Source of the DNA: Fulvimarina endophytica
GTDB taxonomy: Bacteria; Pseudomonadota; Alphaproteobacteria; Rhizobiales; Rhizobiaceae
Length of the DNA stretch: 64,000 bases
Direction of reading: 5' to 3'
NCBI RefSeq assembly: GCF_003403015.1
Contig: NZ_QURL01000004.1
Span: 1-64,000, forward strand
In this document: positions 49,640 to 58,811 of the stretch, in pieces
Numbering within the stretch: position 1 is the stretch's first letter
How the letters are laid out: every line of letters begins with the position of its first letter
Notes under the pieces: model-generated
Told to the model about the DNA's origin: nothing
Database searches by the model: none
The model's input: only the letters and a program-made list of their open reading frames with translations
Position numbers and translations under genes: made by a program

Positions 49640-50026
49640 TCAGTCGGCGACGGAGATCTTCGTGAAGCCCGAGCGCTGCGCGGCCTCCACCGCGTTCACC
49701 AGCGTCTGGCTCACGGCGTCCTCGGTGGCGGTCACGAGAAGCGTCTCGCCGCCGGCCTGCCGAAGCGCCGCGAGCCGGTCCGCGATGTCGGCAAGCCCCA
49801 CGGTCTCCCCGTTGATCGTCACTTGATCGTCGGCACCCGCCCGCAGGAGAACGTCCGGCGAGGAGCCGCCGCTCGCCCCTTCGGCATTGGGGGCGGCGAT
49901 GTCCACCTGCTGGTGGCGAACGAAGGTGGAGGTCAGCATGAAGAAGAGGAGCAGCAGAAAGATCACGTCGATGAGCGAGGTCACCGACAGGGCCGCACGC
50001 TTCTTCGGATTGCGCGAGATCCGCAC
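49640..50026 (-). CDS. exbD: ExbD, first copy
   Basis: A 128-aa biopolymer transport protein. The N-terminal cytoplasmic tail (RISRNPKKRAALSVTSLID) is followed by the membrane helix VIFLLLLFFMLTSTFV; the essential Asp in TSLIDVIFLLLLFF is present. The periplasmic domain contains QVTINGETV and ALRQAGGETLLVTATEDA. The start is GTG at 50026, 2 bp after the exbB stop. It forms the proton-driven motor with ExbB. Confidence 0.94.
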   Translation of the reverse strand: MRISRNPKKRAALSVTSLIDVIFLLLLFFMLTSTFVRHQQVDIAAPNAEGASGGSSPDVLLRAGADDQVTINGETVGLADIADRLAALRQAGGETLLVTATEDAVSQTLVNAVEAAQRSGFTKISVAD

Positions 50027-50028
50027 CC

Positions 50029-50742
50029 TTATTCCCCCGGAACGAGGCTCGGCTCAGCCTTGCGGACCGACGGGCCCTTCGCCCGGGCCGCAGCCTCCGG
50101 CGCACGGTCGGTGATCCGCCTCGTGAAGATCGCCGCGAGCGCGGTCTCCATGCCCACCCGCTCGTTCTCGATGCGGCTGTCGAGCCAGGTGACGGCGAGC
50201 TGCGTCGGCATCGCCACGGCAAGGCCCACGGCCGTCGTCAGGAGCGCCACCCAGATGCCGCCGGCAAGCTGCGACGGATCGATGTTCGAGCCCGCACCCT
50301 GCATGGCCTGGAAGGCCTCGATCATGCCGAGCACGGTGCCGAAGAGGCCGAGCAGCGGCGCGATCTGGGCGATCGCCTCGAGAAGGCGCAGCCCGGCCGT
50401 CAGCCGGTGCAGCCGCTCCTGGGCGATCCGCTGCACGTCCTCTTCCACATCGGCGCGGGCGTCAGGCCTGAAGAGAATTCCCCTGATGGCGGCGGCGACG
50501 ACCACGGCCACCGGACTGCACCCCCCTTGTGCGATCGTCAGCGCATCGCGCTCCTGTCCGTCCACGAAGCGGTCGACGGCCTTCTTCGACGTGCCGCGCC
50601 GGCCGACCCCAGCGGCCGCGAACTGCCAGATCTTCAGAAGGAAGGTCGCCAGCGAGATCACCGAGAGAAAGAGCAGGATCAGGGTCACGGCGCCGCCGAG
50701 CTCGTAGAGGTCGTAGAGCGGTGACAGGAGGGTTTCGAACAT
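50029..50742 (-). CDS. exbB: ExbB
   Basis: A 237-aa MotA/TolQ/ExbB proton channel subunit. Three membrane helices: one near the N-terminus (GGAVTLILLFLSVISLATFLLKIWQF), two later (LRLLEAIAQIAPLLGLFGTVLGMIEAF and GGIWVALLTTAVGLAVAMPTQLAVTWLDS), with LLGLFGTVLGMI the family motif. AAGG is 8 nt before the ATG. It leads the operon exbB-exbD-exbD-tonB-fhuF. Confidence 0.95.
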   Translation of the reverse strand: MFETLLSPLYDLYELGGAVTLILLFLSVISLATFLLKIWQFAAAGVGRRGTSKKAVDRFVDGQERDALTIAQGGCSPVAVVVAAAIRGILFRPDARADVEEDVQRIAQERLHRLTAGLRLLEAIAQIAPLLGLFGTVLGMIEAFQAMQGAGSNIDPSQLAGGIWVALLTTAVGLAVAMPTQLAVTWLDSRIENERVGMETALAAIFTRRITDRAPEAAARAKGPSVRKAEPSLVPGE

Positions 50743-50773
50743 GGCTCAACCTTCACCCGAAGCGGACGGAAAA

Positions 50774-50815
50774 GGCCCGGCGGGTTTTTTTAAACGAGAA
50801 AAACGGCGCCCGGCC
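50774..50815. terminator. Possible hairpin terminator upstream of exbB
   Basis: An imperfect inverted repeat pairs GGCCCGGCGGGTTTTT with AAAAACGGCGCCCGGCC (about 50774-50789 with 50799-50815). It lies between the secreted-protein gene (stop at 50818) and exbB, and it contains a T-run in both orientations. It could end the upstream transcript, but the arms mismatch in two places, so I am unsure. Confidence 0.4.
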
Positions 50816-50817
50816 CG

Positions 50818-51294
50818 TCAGAGACCGAACGCGATATCGGCCTTCGAGGACGCGGCGAGCGCGGACATGCACCGGTTCTTGTCGACGGCCTCGCCGCCAT
50901 CGGCGCCCTCGCAGGCGGCGACGTCGTTGACGAGGACGCGGTCGATCGCCTTGCAGTCCGCCCCCGAAAGATTGAACTCCCGCACCTTCGTGCGGCCCTC
51001 GTCCATGGCGCCGAAGTCGAGAACGAGGAGCCGGTCGATCAGCCCGCCCGGCTTGAACAGCACCACCTCGAACGCGGCCTTGGCGAGATCGACGCCCGTC
51101 TTGTTCGTCGTCACGAAGCCGAGGCGGCATCCCTGGTCCGTGTCCACGGCCCGGTTGAGCTCGAGGCTGAGGCTGCCTGCATCCTTCGCGCCTTGCGCCG
51201 TCTCGCTTCCTTGCGCGAATGCGGCGGCCGGGACGGCGAGGATGGCGGCAGATGCCAGAGCGGCGATCGATCGGCGGGCGAACCGGGCGAGCAT
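50818..51294 (-). CDS. Secreted protein with conserved cysteines, unknown function
   Basis: A 158-aa exported protein. Sec signal peptide LARFARRSIAALASAAILAVPAAAFAQ; the mature part is short with four cysteines (GCRLGF, ADCKAID, AACEGA, NRCMSA), suggesting two disulfides in the periplasm. I recognise it as a widespread Rhizobiales hypothetical protein but cannot name a function. AGGA lies 8 nt before the ATG. It precedes exbB on the same strand, but a possible terminator separates them. Confidence 0.75.
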   Translation of the reverse strand: MLARFARRSIAALASAAILAVPAAAFAQGSETAQGAKDAGSLSLELNRAVDTDQGCRLGFVTTNKTGVDLAKAAFEVVLFKPGGLIDRLLVLDFGAMDEGRTKVREFNLSGADCKAIDRVLVNDVAACEGADGGEAVDKNRCMSALAASSKADIAFGL

Positions 51295-51764
51295 GGGCGG
51301 ATCCTGGATTGTTTGGCATGGGGCCCGGAGGGGCGTCACGGCGACCTATCGAAAGTCGAGTATAGGAGTCAAGTAATGACAGGCAAGTTGTTCTGCCCAA
51401 AAGCCTCTTTCTCGTCACTCTGCCGCAAGCAACTTAGAGACGTTCCAATTCGTTGTTTGGACAGATTCCAGACTGGCCGCCCGCCGGCGTGGAACTACGC
51501 ACACGCCCAGGCGGCATTCCATCCGTTCCGGGCACGATGACCGGCTATGTTGACGGCGTTCGTCGACTTAATGCGGGGCGAGAAAAACCGGCCTCCGGTT
51601 TTCCGTTCGCACCCTGTGCAACAGGGGTCCTGACGCGCGGCGTTCGATGAGATCGAAGACCGCGCTTCAGGTGAATCGGGACCCGGGCGAAGCGGGACCG
51701 GACGAACCGATGCCTTGCGACGATATCTGTGGAATCGGAAACCGAAGCCTCCGGCGCTTTCGCC
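51295..51764. other. Gene-free stretch with nothing recognised
   Basis: Between the secreted-protein start and the GATase stop I see no credible coding frame, terminator or RNA. One ATGACAG (51374-51380), a single Pho-like half-site, occurs without a partner at 11 bp and is probably chance. The sequence is slightly less GC-rich than its surroundings around 51360-51450. Confidence 0.5.
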
Positions 51765-52607
51765 TCAGGGGCGACGCGCGGCGAGGTGCGCGAGGCTGTT
51801 GCGAATCTCCGTCATCCGGCGCGCGGGCTCGAACACGTCCGCATCGAGCCCCAGCCGCCAGGCGATGTCGTGGCGCTGCGGATCATCGGCGAGATCCGTA
51901 AGCATCGCCGCATAGGCGCGGATGTCGTCCTCGCCCCGGGCGAGCCCCTCCTCCACGAGGCTCGTGGACTGGCGAAGGATCGCCGCCGCGATCTCGTCGA
52001 TGGCGATCTCGGGATGGTACTGGACGCCGTGGAAGACCCCCGCCCCGTGCCGGATTTCGGCAGCTTCCACCGGCGTGTGCTTGGAGCGGGCAAGCACGGT
52101 CCCGCCCGGCGGCATCTGCGCGATCACGTCGGCATGCATGGCCGGCGCATCCCAGACGAGAGGCCGTCCCGCCAGCAGGAAATGGTCGCGGCCCTCGGTC
52201 GTCGCGACGATACCGCGCGTGAACCCGGCCTTCATGGAGGGCGAGCGCGTCTCGACCCGTCCCCCGGCCGCAACGGCGGCGATCTGCAGGCCGGCGCAGG
52301 AGCCGAAGGCGGAGAGGCCGACTGAGAACACCCGCGTCATGAAGTCGGCGGCCGCGCGCGTTGCGGCATTGTCCTGATGCATCGCGATGGGCGAACCCGC
52401 GAAGAACGCGCCGTCGAAGGCCGCAAGGTCGAGACCGTCGGCCGCCGCCCCGCCGCCGAGGCAGGAAACGGTCTCGATCGCCGCGTCCGGCGCGAGCGCC
52501 GAGACGGTCTGCCGGTAGGTCTCGTCCGAGGATGCGCCCGCCGTGCGGCGGCGTTCGTCGGCTTCGTCCGGGGTTTCGCTGGCGACGACGAGGAGTTTGA
52601 GGGGCAA
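51765..52607 (-). CDS. Class I glutamine amidotransferase
   Basis: A 280-aa protein with the class I glutamine amidotransferase fold. The catalytic triad is visible: Cys104 in GSCAGLQIA, His198 and Glu200 in QYHPEIAI. Family features such as FFAGSPIAMHQD and KHTPVEAAE resemble GuaA-like, stand-alone GATase domains that attack gamma-glutamyl substrates or serve an unknown partner. The start is TTG at 52607, because no ATG lies in a plausible position; its ribosome binding site (GGA) is weak. No partner synthetase is adjacent, so the function is open. Confidence 0.85.
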   Translation of the reverse strand: MPLKLLVVASETPDEADERRRTAGASSDETYRQTVSALAPDAAIETVSCLGGGAAADGLDLAAFDGAFFAGSPIAMHQDNAATRAAADFMTRVFSVGLSAFGSCAGLQIAAVAAGGRVETRSPSMKAGFTRGIVATTEGRDHFLLAGRPLVWDAPAMHADVIAQMPPGGTVLARSKHTPVEAAEIRHGAGVFHGVQYHPEIAIDEIAAAILRQSTSLVEEGLARGEDDIRAYAAMLTDLADDPQRHDIAWRLGLDADVFEPARRMTEIRNSLAHLAARRP

Positions 52608-52925
52608 GACGATCCGTTGTGTTGGAGGGTCGGCTGCTTGGAACGACAAGCGACGGGTCCGGGTCGGCAGTTCGCTCCGAACCTTCGTTTCAGGGCGCGA
52701 TGTCGTCCGAAAAGTCGTCCGACCGTCCGGCATCACACCCGGCATGTGTTCGCGAGGCGAAGATTCCGGCGCGGTTTCTGGAGCTCTGACTATAGGAACC
52801 CATGCGCCGAAGGCGCCCTCCATGCGGCAATTTCCCACAGCCAAATCATGGCGGGCGCGACGGAGGCGTCAGGCGTTTCCCGTCGCGCTCCGGCCCCCTG
52901 CCGAGCGAAGGCGGCTGCCGAACGC

Positions 52926-52959
52926 AAAAGGAGCGCGCCCGGCCTGCCGGGCACGCTCC
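52926..52959 (-). terminator. Rho-independent terminator of phoX
   Basis: Arms 52930-52943 and 52946-52959 form a 14-bp GC stem with one mismatch (C-A), with four T residues following on the minus strand (52926-52929). It lies 24 nt past the phoX stop. The rest of the 376-bp gap to the GATase start holds nothing I recognise. Confidence 0.75.
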
Positions 52960-52983
52960 CTGTTCATTCCTGATCGTAAAACG

Positions 52984-55074
52984 TCAGGACGACGCGATCT
53001 TGCCGCCGCCGCGCTTGGTGATCGCGACCACCGAGGGACGCGTCGGCATCGCATCGTCGAAATCCGGCCAGCGGGTCGACAGGTCCTCGTAATAGGAGAG
53101 CCTGCCGAACTCCTCCCAGTCCTCGCCGCCATCTGCCGGATGCTGCACGGCGACGAAGAAGGTCGAGAGGTCGGGCGTCGGACGGGGCCCGCACATCTCG
53201 GCGCCCACCGGCACCCGGTAGAAGAGCTTGGAGGTGCCGCGAGCGCTGCCCTCGGTGTCCATGGCCCACAGCCCGTCGGTGCGGCCCGTCGCCTTCGGCG
53301 AATTGCCGTCGGTCGAGACCCAGAGGCGGCCGTCGGAATCCACGGCGCAGTTGTCGGGCATGCCGAACCAGCCATTTTCCGTGGTCTCAGTCGAGAAGGT
53401 CGCGCCCACATCGGCGATCGAGGGATCGCCGCACTTCACGAGAATTTCCCACCGGCCCTTGGTCGCGGCGAAGTCCCCGTTCTCCTCGGCGATCTCGACG
53501 ATATGGCCGAAGGCGTTCTCGAGGCGCGGATTGGCGGCGTTCGCCTCCTTGCGCTTGGTATTGTTGGTCAGCATCACGTAGACGCGGCCGTTCGAGCCGT
53601 TGGGCTCGATATCCTCGGGCCGGTCCATCGGCGTCGCCTCGAGGAGATCGGCCGCACGGCGCGTCTCGATCAGGACATCGGCCTGGCTCTCGAACCCGTT
53701 CTCGGCCGTCAGCGGACCCTCGCCATGGGTGAGCGGCATCCATTCGACGGAGCCGTCCTCGTCGAAGCGCGCCACATAGAGCGTGCCGTCGTCGAGAAGG
53801 TCCATGTTCGCGGCCCGGTCGTCCGGGTTGAACTTGCCGGCGGTGACGAACTTGTAGACGTAGTCGAAGCGCTCGTCGTCGCCGAGATAGAAGACGACCC
53901 GGCCATCGGGTGCGACGATGCTCTCGGCGCCTTCGTGCTTGAAGCGGCCGAGCGCGGTGCGCTTCTTCGGCGTGGAGTTCGGATCCTCCACATCCACCTC
54001 GACCACCCAGCCGAAGCGGTTCGGCTCGTTCGGCTCCTTGGAGAGGTCGAACCGGTCGTGGAACCTGCCCCATTCATAGGAGGCGTCCGGCACGCCGTAG
54101 CGCTCGTAATTCTCCGCCTCGCGATGCCCTTCCGGCAGTTCGCCGATGAAGTAGCCGTGGAAGTTCTCCTCGGCCATGATGTAGGTGTTCCAAGGCGTGA
54201 CGCCGCCGGCGCAGTTGTTGAGCGTGCCGAACACCTTCCGGCCGGTCGCGTCGGCATTGGTCTTCAAACGGTCGCTGCCGGCCGCCGGACCCGAAACTTC
54301 CATCTCGGTGGTCGAGGTGATGCGCCGGTTTTTGCCGCCGTCCAGCACCGGCTGCCACTTGCCGTTCTCCTTGCGGATCTCGATGATCGTGCCGCCATGG
54401 GCCGCCATCTCGATATCGACGCGCTTCTGGTCGGCTGGCGCGATCACGAGTTCGAACGGCTCGGTCGGCGTCAGGGCGGCTTCGGTCGAGGTCGGCTGGC
54501 TGCCTTCGGCCGTCTCGTCGTCCGTCGCGACACCCTCGGAGGCGATCGGATTGCCGCCCTTCACCGTCACGATGCCCGGGAACATCAGGTGCTCGTTGGT
54601 GTATTCGTGATTGACCACCAGATAGCCGTGCTCGGACGAGCCGTCGATCGGGATATAGCCGACGAAGTCGTTGTTGTAGCCGAACTGGCGGGCCTGGGCT
54701 TCCGGCGTCTGGTTCGCCGGATCGAAGTCCGGCGAGTCGGCGAACACCTTGTCGCCCCAGCGCAGGAGCACGTCCGCGTCGTAGCCCTCGGCCACGTGAT
54801 GATCCCGGTCGATGCCGGCGGTCACTTCCTTGAAGTCGAAGACCGTGCCGGCATCCTGCGCATGGGTCTCGTCGGCGGCCATCAGCGCCATCGGCGAGAC
54901 CGTCGCGGCGATCGCGGTCGCGGCGAGCGAACCCTGCAGGAAGCTGCGGCGCGAGAACCGGCGGGCGATGATCTCGCCCATGGTCGGCGTCTGGGTCGGG
55001 TTGAGGCCCGGCCCGTCGGCCTCTTCGAGCTGGCTCGTCCGGAAGACGGCTTTCGGCTTGACGTGTTCGTTCAT
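52984..55074 (-). CDS. phoX: PhoX-family alkaline phosphatase (DUF839), Tat-exported
   Basis: A 696-aa calcium/iron-dependent phosphatase that releases phosphate from organic esters outside the cytoplasm. A Tat signal is present (SRRSFLQ at residues 41-47, then a hydrophobic stretch GSLAATAIAATVSPMALMA). The DUF839 core is marked by VVNHEYTNEHLMFPG, NNCAGGVTPWNTYIMAEENFHGYF, and FGMPDNCAVDSDGRLWVSTDG, typical of PhoX. ATG at 55074 is taken, as GGAG lies 10 nt upstream. A Pho box 189 bp upstream places it in the PHO regulon. Confidence 0.94.
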   Translation of the reverse strand: MNEHVKPKAVFRTSQLEEADGPGLNPTQTPTMGEIIARRFSRRSFLQGSLAATAIAATVSPMALMAADETHAQDAGTVFDFKEVTAGIDRDHHVAEGYDADVLLRWGDKVFADSPDFDPANQTPEAQARQFGYNNDFVGYIPIDGSSEHGYLVVNHEYTNEHLMFPGIVTVKGGNPIASEGVATDDETAEGSQPTSTEAALTPTEPFELVIAPADQKRVDIEMAAHGGTIIEIRKENGKWQPVLDGGKNRRITSTTEMEVSGPAAGSDRLKTNADATGRKVFGTLNNCAGGVTPWNTYIMAEENFHGYFIGELPEGHREAENYERYGVPDASYEWGRFHDRFDLSKEPNEPNRFGWVVEVDVEDPNSTPKKRTALGRFKHEGAESIVAPDGRVVFYLGDDERFDYVYKFVTAGKFNPDDRAANMDLLDDGTLYVARFDEDGSVEWMPLTHGEGPLTAENGFESQADVLIETRRAADLLEATPMDRPEDIEPNGSNGRVYVMLTNNTKRKEANAANPRLENAFGHIVEIAEENGDFAATKGRWEILVKCGDPSIADVGATFSTETTENGWFGMPDNCAVDSDGRLWVSTDGNSPKATGRTDGLWAMDTEGSARGTSKLFYRVPVGAEMCGPRPTPDLSTFFVAVQHPADGGEDWEEFGRLSYYEDLSTRWPDFDDAMPTRPSVVAITKRGGGKIASS

Positions 55075-55262
55075 GGGGGGTCGCTCCGTCGAATGATCGA
55101 TCGATAGGGTCGTATCTCGTGGAAGGTCCGAGCCGGGCTCGCCGCGCCGGGAAAGGGCGCCGTCTTCACAACGGCGCGGGATCACCGGCTGCGAACACCC
55201 CGCACCGCTCACAGAGGCGAACGGGGGGTTCGGATCTTTCGGCCCGTCGATACCGAGGCGCC

Positions 55263-55280
55263 ATGACAGGTGCGTGACAG
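55263..55280 (-). promoter_or_regulatory. Pho box of phoX
   Basis: The minus strand has CTGTCAC (55274-55280), 4 nt, then CTGTCAT (55263-55269), the two-repeat PhoB site with an 11-bp step. It lies 189 bp from the phoX start and is oriented toward phoX, while the Amt fusion gene lies on the other side. A long untranslated leader for phoX is implied. Between 55281 and 55421 I see no clear promoter for the fusion gene. Confidence 0.85.
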
Positions 55281-55421
55281 TCTGGAACCATTCCGAAGAA
55301 TGGCACACGCCCCCCAAAGCGCGGACGGCTCGCCGCGATAACGCACTGCTCGCGGGAGTGGTTGTTTACACAAATTTTCTCACCTTACGGCATAAGTGGA
55401 GCGGAAATTCGAGGATCCCGT

Positions 55422-58400
55422 ATGCTCCCAGTCCCTCTCCTCCTTCCGGCCTGCACCGCCGGCGCCGCCATCCTCCTCGTCGCGGGATCATCGGCCAGCC
55501 TCGCCGGCTCGCCCGTCGGGGCGCTGGACGTCGAGGCGCGCGTCCTCGACCTTGCCACCTCCATCGACCGGGCCTGGGTCCTCTTTGCCGCAGCGCTCGT
55601 CCTGTTCATGCAGGTCGGCTTCCTGATGGTCGAGGCGGGCGCCGTGCGCACCAAGAACGCGGTCAGCGTCGCCCTCAAGAACCTCCTCGACTTCGCCTTC
55701 GCCATCCTCGCCTTCATCACGATCGGCTTTTCCCTGGCCTTCGGATCTGAGACGGTCCTCGGCCTTTTCGCCTGGGGCACCCCTCCCTTGTCCATGGAGG
55801 CGGCGGGAGAGCTCGACCTCTCCTTCTTCCTGTTCCAGGCGATGTTCTGCGGCACCGCCGCGACCATCGTCTCGGGAGCCGTCGCCGAGCGCATGCGCCT
55901 GCGCGCCTATGTCTGCGTCAGCTTCGTCCTTGCCGCCTTCCTCTATCCGGTCTTTGCCCACTGGGCCTGGGGCTCGGCCCTCGCGCATTCGCCGAGCGCC
56001 GTTCTCGGCAATGCCCACTTCGTCGACTTCGCGGGCTCGACCGTCGTCCACTCCACCGGCGCCTGGGTCGCGCTTGCCGCCGTCCTCGTCATCGGCTCGC
56101 GCAAGGGACGCTTCGACGAGCGGCGCACCGTGCGCTTCGGCGGGCACAGCTCCGTCCTTTCGGCCACCGGCGCGCTGATCCTCCTCGTCGGCTGGATCGG
56201 CTTCAACGGCGGCTCCACGCTCGCGCTCACCTCGGCGGTTCCGGCGATCATCCTCAACACCGTCGCGGCGGGCGCGGCCGGGGCGGCCGCCGGCTTCGGC
56301 CTTGCCTGGAGGAAAGGGCCGCTCGCCCCCGAGCGGGCGATCAACGGCATGATCGGCGGCCTCGTCGCCGTCACCGCCGGCTGCCATCTCGTCTCGCCCC
56401 TCGGCGCCATCCTTCTCGGCGTTCTCGGCTCCCTCGCGGCCAACCGCGCCAATCTCTTCATCGCCCAGCGCCTGCGTCTCGACGATGCGGTCGGCGCCAT
56501 CGGCACCCACGGCGTCGCCGGCGCGGTCGGCACCATCGGCCTCGCCTTCGTCGCGCCCGCAGCCTCCCTGCCGGCCGGCTCGCGTCTCGATCAGGCGCTC
56601 GTCCAGGCGGCAGGCGTCGGCCTCGGCTTCCTCTGGGCCTTCTTCGGCGGCCTCCTCATCCTCCACGTCCTGAAGACGGTCGTCCGCCTCAGGACGACAC
56701 CCGAGGAGGAAGCGCGCGGCCTCAATATCTGCGAGCACGGCGTGCATCTGGGAACCGGCGAGCTCGAAAGCGCCATCACCACCCTCGTCAGCTCCCCCGT
56801 CACGCCGGATCTGCGCCTTCCCGTCGAAGAGGGCGACGACAGCCAGGATCTGGCGAACTGCCTCAACGGGCTGATGGACCGGCTCCATGCGCGCGAAGCC
56901 GAACGCCGCATCGCGAGCGCATCCGAAGGCCAAGGCGGTGAGATCGCGCGGTTCGAAGCCCTCGGCACCATCACCGCGGACGCCATCCTCCTCATCCACG
57001 ACGACATCGTGCGCACCGCCAACGGCGCCGCCGAGGCGCTGTTCGAGGCGCCGGCCGATTTCCTCCTCGGTCGCTCGGTCTCGATCCTGTCGGACATGAA
57101 CGGCCTGCCGAACCTGTCCACCGGCTTTGCGGATGTGGAGGAGACGACGCGCGAGATCGACATCATGTCCGATCTCGGCCGCGAAGTGCCGGTCGAGATC
57201 ACCGTGCGCTCGACGAGCCTCCAGGACGAGACCGTGCTCATCGTTCGCCTCACGGACATCTCGGAGAAGCGTGCCGCGCGGGACCGGATCTTTCACCTCG
57301 CAATGCACGATCCCCTCACCGATCTGCCGAACCGGGAACTCTTCCGCCGCCGGCTCGACGACGTTCTCGCAACCGATATCGGCAGGCCTTCGGTCGCCCT
57401 GCTTCTCGTCGACATGGACCGGTTCAAGGACGTGAACGACATCCACGGCCATCCGAGCGGCGATACCCTGCTCATGGCGGTGGCCGAGAGATTGCGCGCC
57501 CAGGTGCGCCAGAACGATACCGTGGCGAGGCTGGGCGGCGACGAGTTCGCCGTCATCCAGACCGAAGTCGCCTTCGCGAACCAGGCGGCGGACCTTGCCC
57601 ATCGCCTCTTGAAGGCGCTCGCCGAGCCGCTTCTCCTGCCTTCGGGCGCCACCATCCATCCGCGCGCGAGCATCGGCATCGCCTTGGCTCCGCGCGACGG
57701 AGACGACTTCGCCTCCCTCATGCAGCATGCCGACCTCGCGCTCTATTCGGCCAAGCAGAACGGTCGCAACGGTTATCAGGCCTTCGAACCCGGCATGGGC
57801 CGGGCGCTGCGCCTGCGCCAGGAGCTGGAAAGCGATCTCGGCCTTGCGATCGAGCGCGGCGAGTTCGAGCTCTTCCTCCAGCCGCGCGTCGACCTGACCG
57901 ATGCGAGAATCTCCTCCTACGAGGCGCTGATCCGCTGGCGCCGTGGCGACATCTACGTCTCGCCGGCCGATTTCATTCCCGTCGCCGAGGCATCGGGTCT
58001 CGTGGTTCCGATCGGCGAATGGGTCATCCGCGAGGCGTGCCGCATCGCCGCGAGCCAATTCGAGGAGACGGCGATCAGCGTCAATGTCAGTCCGCGCCAG
58101 TTCCTCGATCCGGGCTTTCTGTCGGTGATCCGCCAGGCTCTCGCCGAGACGGGCCTTCGCCCGGAGCGTCTGGAGCTCGAGATCACCGAAGGCGTGCTGA
58201 TCGACGACGATTCCCGCGCGATCCACATCCTCGGCGAGATCAAGGCGCTCGGCGCTCTCGTCTCCCTCGACGATTTCGGAACGGGCTATTCGTCCCTCAG
58301 CTATCTCACCCGGTTCAGGTTCGACACGATCAAGCTCGATCGCAGCTTCGTCCAGGCGACGGACGAGACCGCCTGGCACGTCATCCGCTCGGTGCTCGGC

Positions 58401-58622
58401 ATCGCCGGGGGGCTCAGGGCCCGCGTCGTCGCCGAGGGCGTGGAGACGACGCAGCAGCTCGAACGGCTGATGGTCGTGGGCTGCACCGAGATCCAGGGCT
58501 TCCTCGTGGCCGAGCCCCGCCCCGTCCGCGATGTGCCCCGGAAGCTCGATCATCGAACCCGGGCGATGATCCTCGACCGGCGCCCATCCCGCGAGCCGGT
58601 CCTCGGCGAAGCCATCATCTGA
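55422..58622 (+). CDS. Ammonium transporter fused to PAS-GGDEF-EAL
   Basis: A 1066-aa fusion. The N-terminal 430 residues are an Amt domain with about 11 helices and a signal-like start; the pore signatures are intact: Asp202 and His210 in VDFAGSTVVHSTG, spaced as AmtB D160/H168, and the second twin histidine His363 in GTHGVAG. A cytoplasmic linker leads to a PAS-like domain (about 510-620), GGDEF (705-709, in ARLGGDEFAVIQ) with an RxxD inhibitory site RQND (696-699), and EAL (834-836, in YEALIRW) with DDFGTGYSS (950-958), ELEIT and KLDRSF. Both c-di-GMP domains thus look active. GAGG lies 7 nt before ATG 55422. No glnK is adjacent. It probably senses or moves ammonium and changes c-di-GMP. 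Confidence 0.93.
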   Translation: MLPVPLLLPACTAGAAILLVAGSSASLAGSPVGALDVEARVLDLATSIDRAWVLFAAALVLFMQVGFLMVEAGAVRTKNAVSVALKNLLDFAFAILAFITIGFSLAFGSETVLGLFAWGTPPLSMEAAGELDLSFFLFQAMFCGTAATIVSGAVAERMRLRAYVCVSFVLAAFLYPVFAHWAWGSALAHSPSAVLGNAHFVDFAGSTVVHSTGAWVALAAVLVIGSRKGRFDERRTVRFGGHSSVLSATGALILLVGWIGFNGGSTLALTSAVPAIILNTVAAGAAGAAAGFGLAWRKGPLAPERAINGMIGGLVAVTAGCHLVSPLGAILLGVLGSLAANRANLFIAQRLRLDDAVGAIGTHGVAGAVGTIGLAFVAPAASLPAGSRLDQALVQAAGVGLGFLWAFFGGLLILHVLKTVVRLRTTPEEEARGLNICEHGVHLGTGELESAITTLVSSPVTPDLRLPVEEGDDSQDLANCLNGLMDRLHAREAERRIASASEGQGGEIARFEALGTITADAILLIHDDIVRTANGAAEALFEAPADFLLGRSVSILSDMNGLPNLSTGFADVEETTREIDIMSDLGREVPVEITVRSTSLQDETVLIVRLTDISEKRAARDRIFHLAMHDPLTDLPNRELFRRRLDDVLATDIGRPSVALLLVDMDRFKDVNDIHGHPSGDTLLMAVAERLRAQVRQNDTVARLGGDEFAVIQTEVAFANQAADLAHRLLKALAEPLLLPSGATIHPRASIGIALAPRDGDDFASLMQHADLALYSAKQNGRNGYQAFEPGMGRALRLRQELESDLGLAIERGEFELFLQPRVDLTDARISSYEALIRWRRGDIYVSPADFIPVAEASGLVVPIGEWVIREACRIAASQFEETAISVNVSPRQFLDPGFLSVIRQALAETGLRPERLELEITEGVLIDDDSRAIHILGEIKALGALVSLDDFGTGYSSLSYLTRFRFDTIKLDRSFVQATDETAWHVIRSVLGIAGGLRARVVAEGVETTQQLERLMVVGCTEIQGFLVAEPRPVRDVPRKLDHRTRAMILDRRPSREPVLGEAII

Positions 58623-58811
58623 CCCTGCGGCCGGGTCGTGGCGCCCGGCTCGTCGCGCGCAGCGCTTCGCGCGCGAGCTTCGCTTCCGCCCTTGGGTGCC
58701 ACCCCCGAGTGCGGCATCGGATCGTCCGAAGATGCGGACGAGGGTCGCAGGTCCGATGCCTGCGAGCGCCGCCCGGCGGTCCGTGCGGGCAAGCGGCGCC
58801 GGCCCGGCGCT

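Noticed and set aside
51374-51380. Single Pho-box half-site ATGACAG
   Set aside because: No second repeat at 11-bp spacing on either side.
55302-55320. A possible sigma54 site (TGGCAC) upstream of the Amt fusion
   Set aside because: The -24 element is present but the -12 TTGC element is missing (CCCC instead).
55488-58553. A long open frame opposite the Amt-GGDEF-EAL gene
   Set aside because: Same shadow composition; the plus-strand protein has all family motifs.
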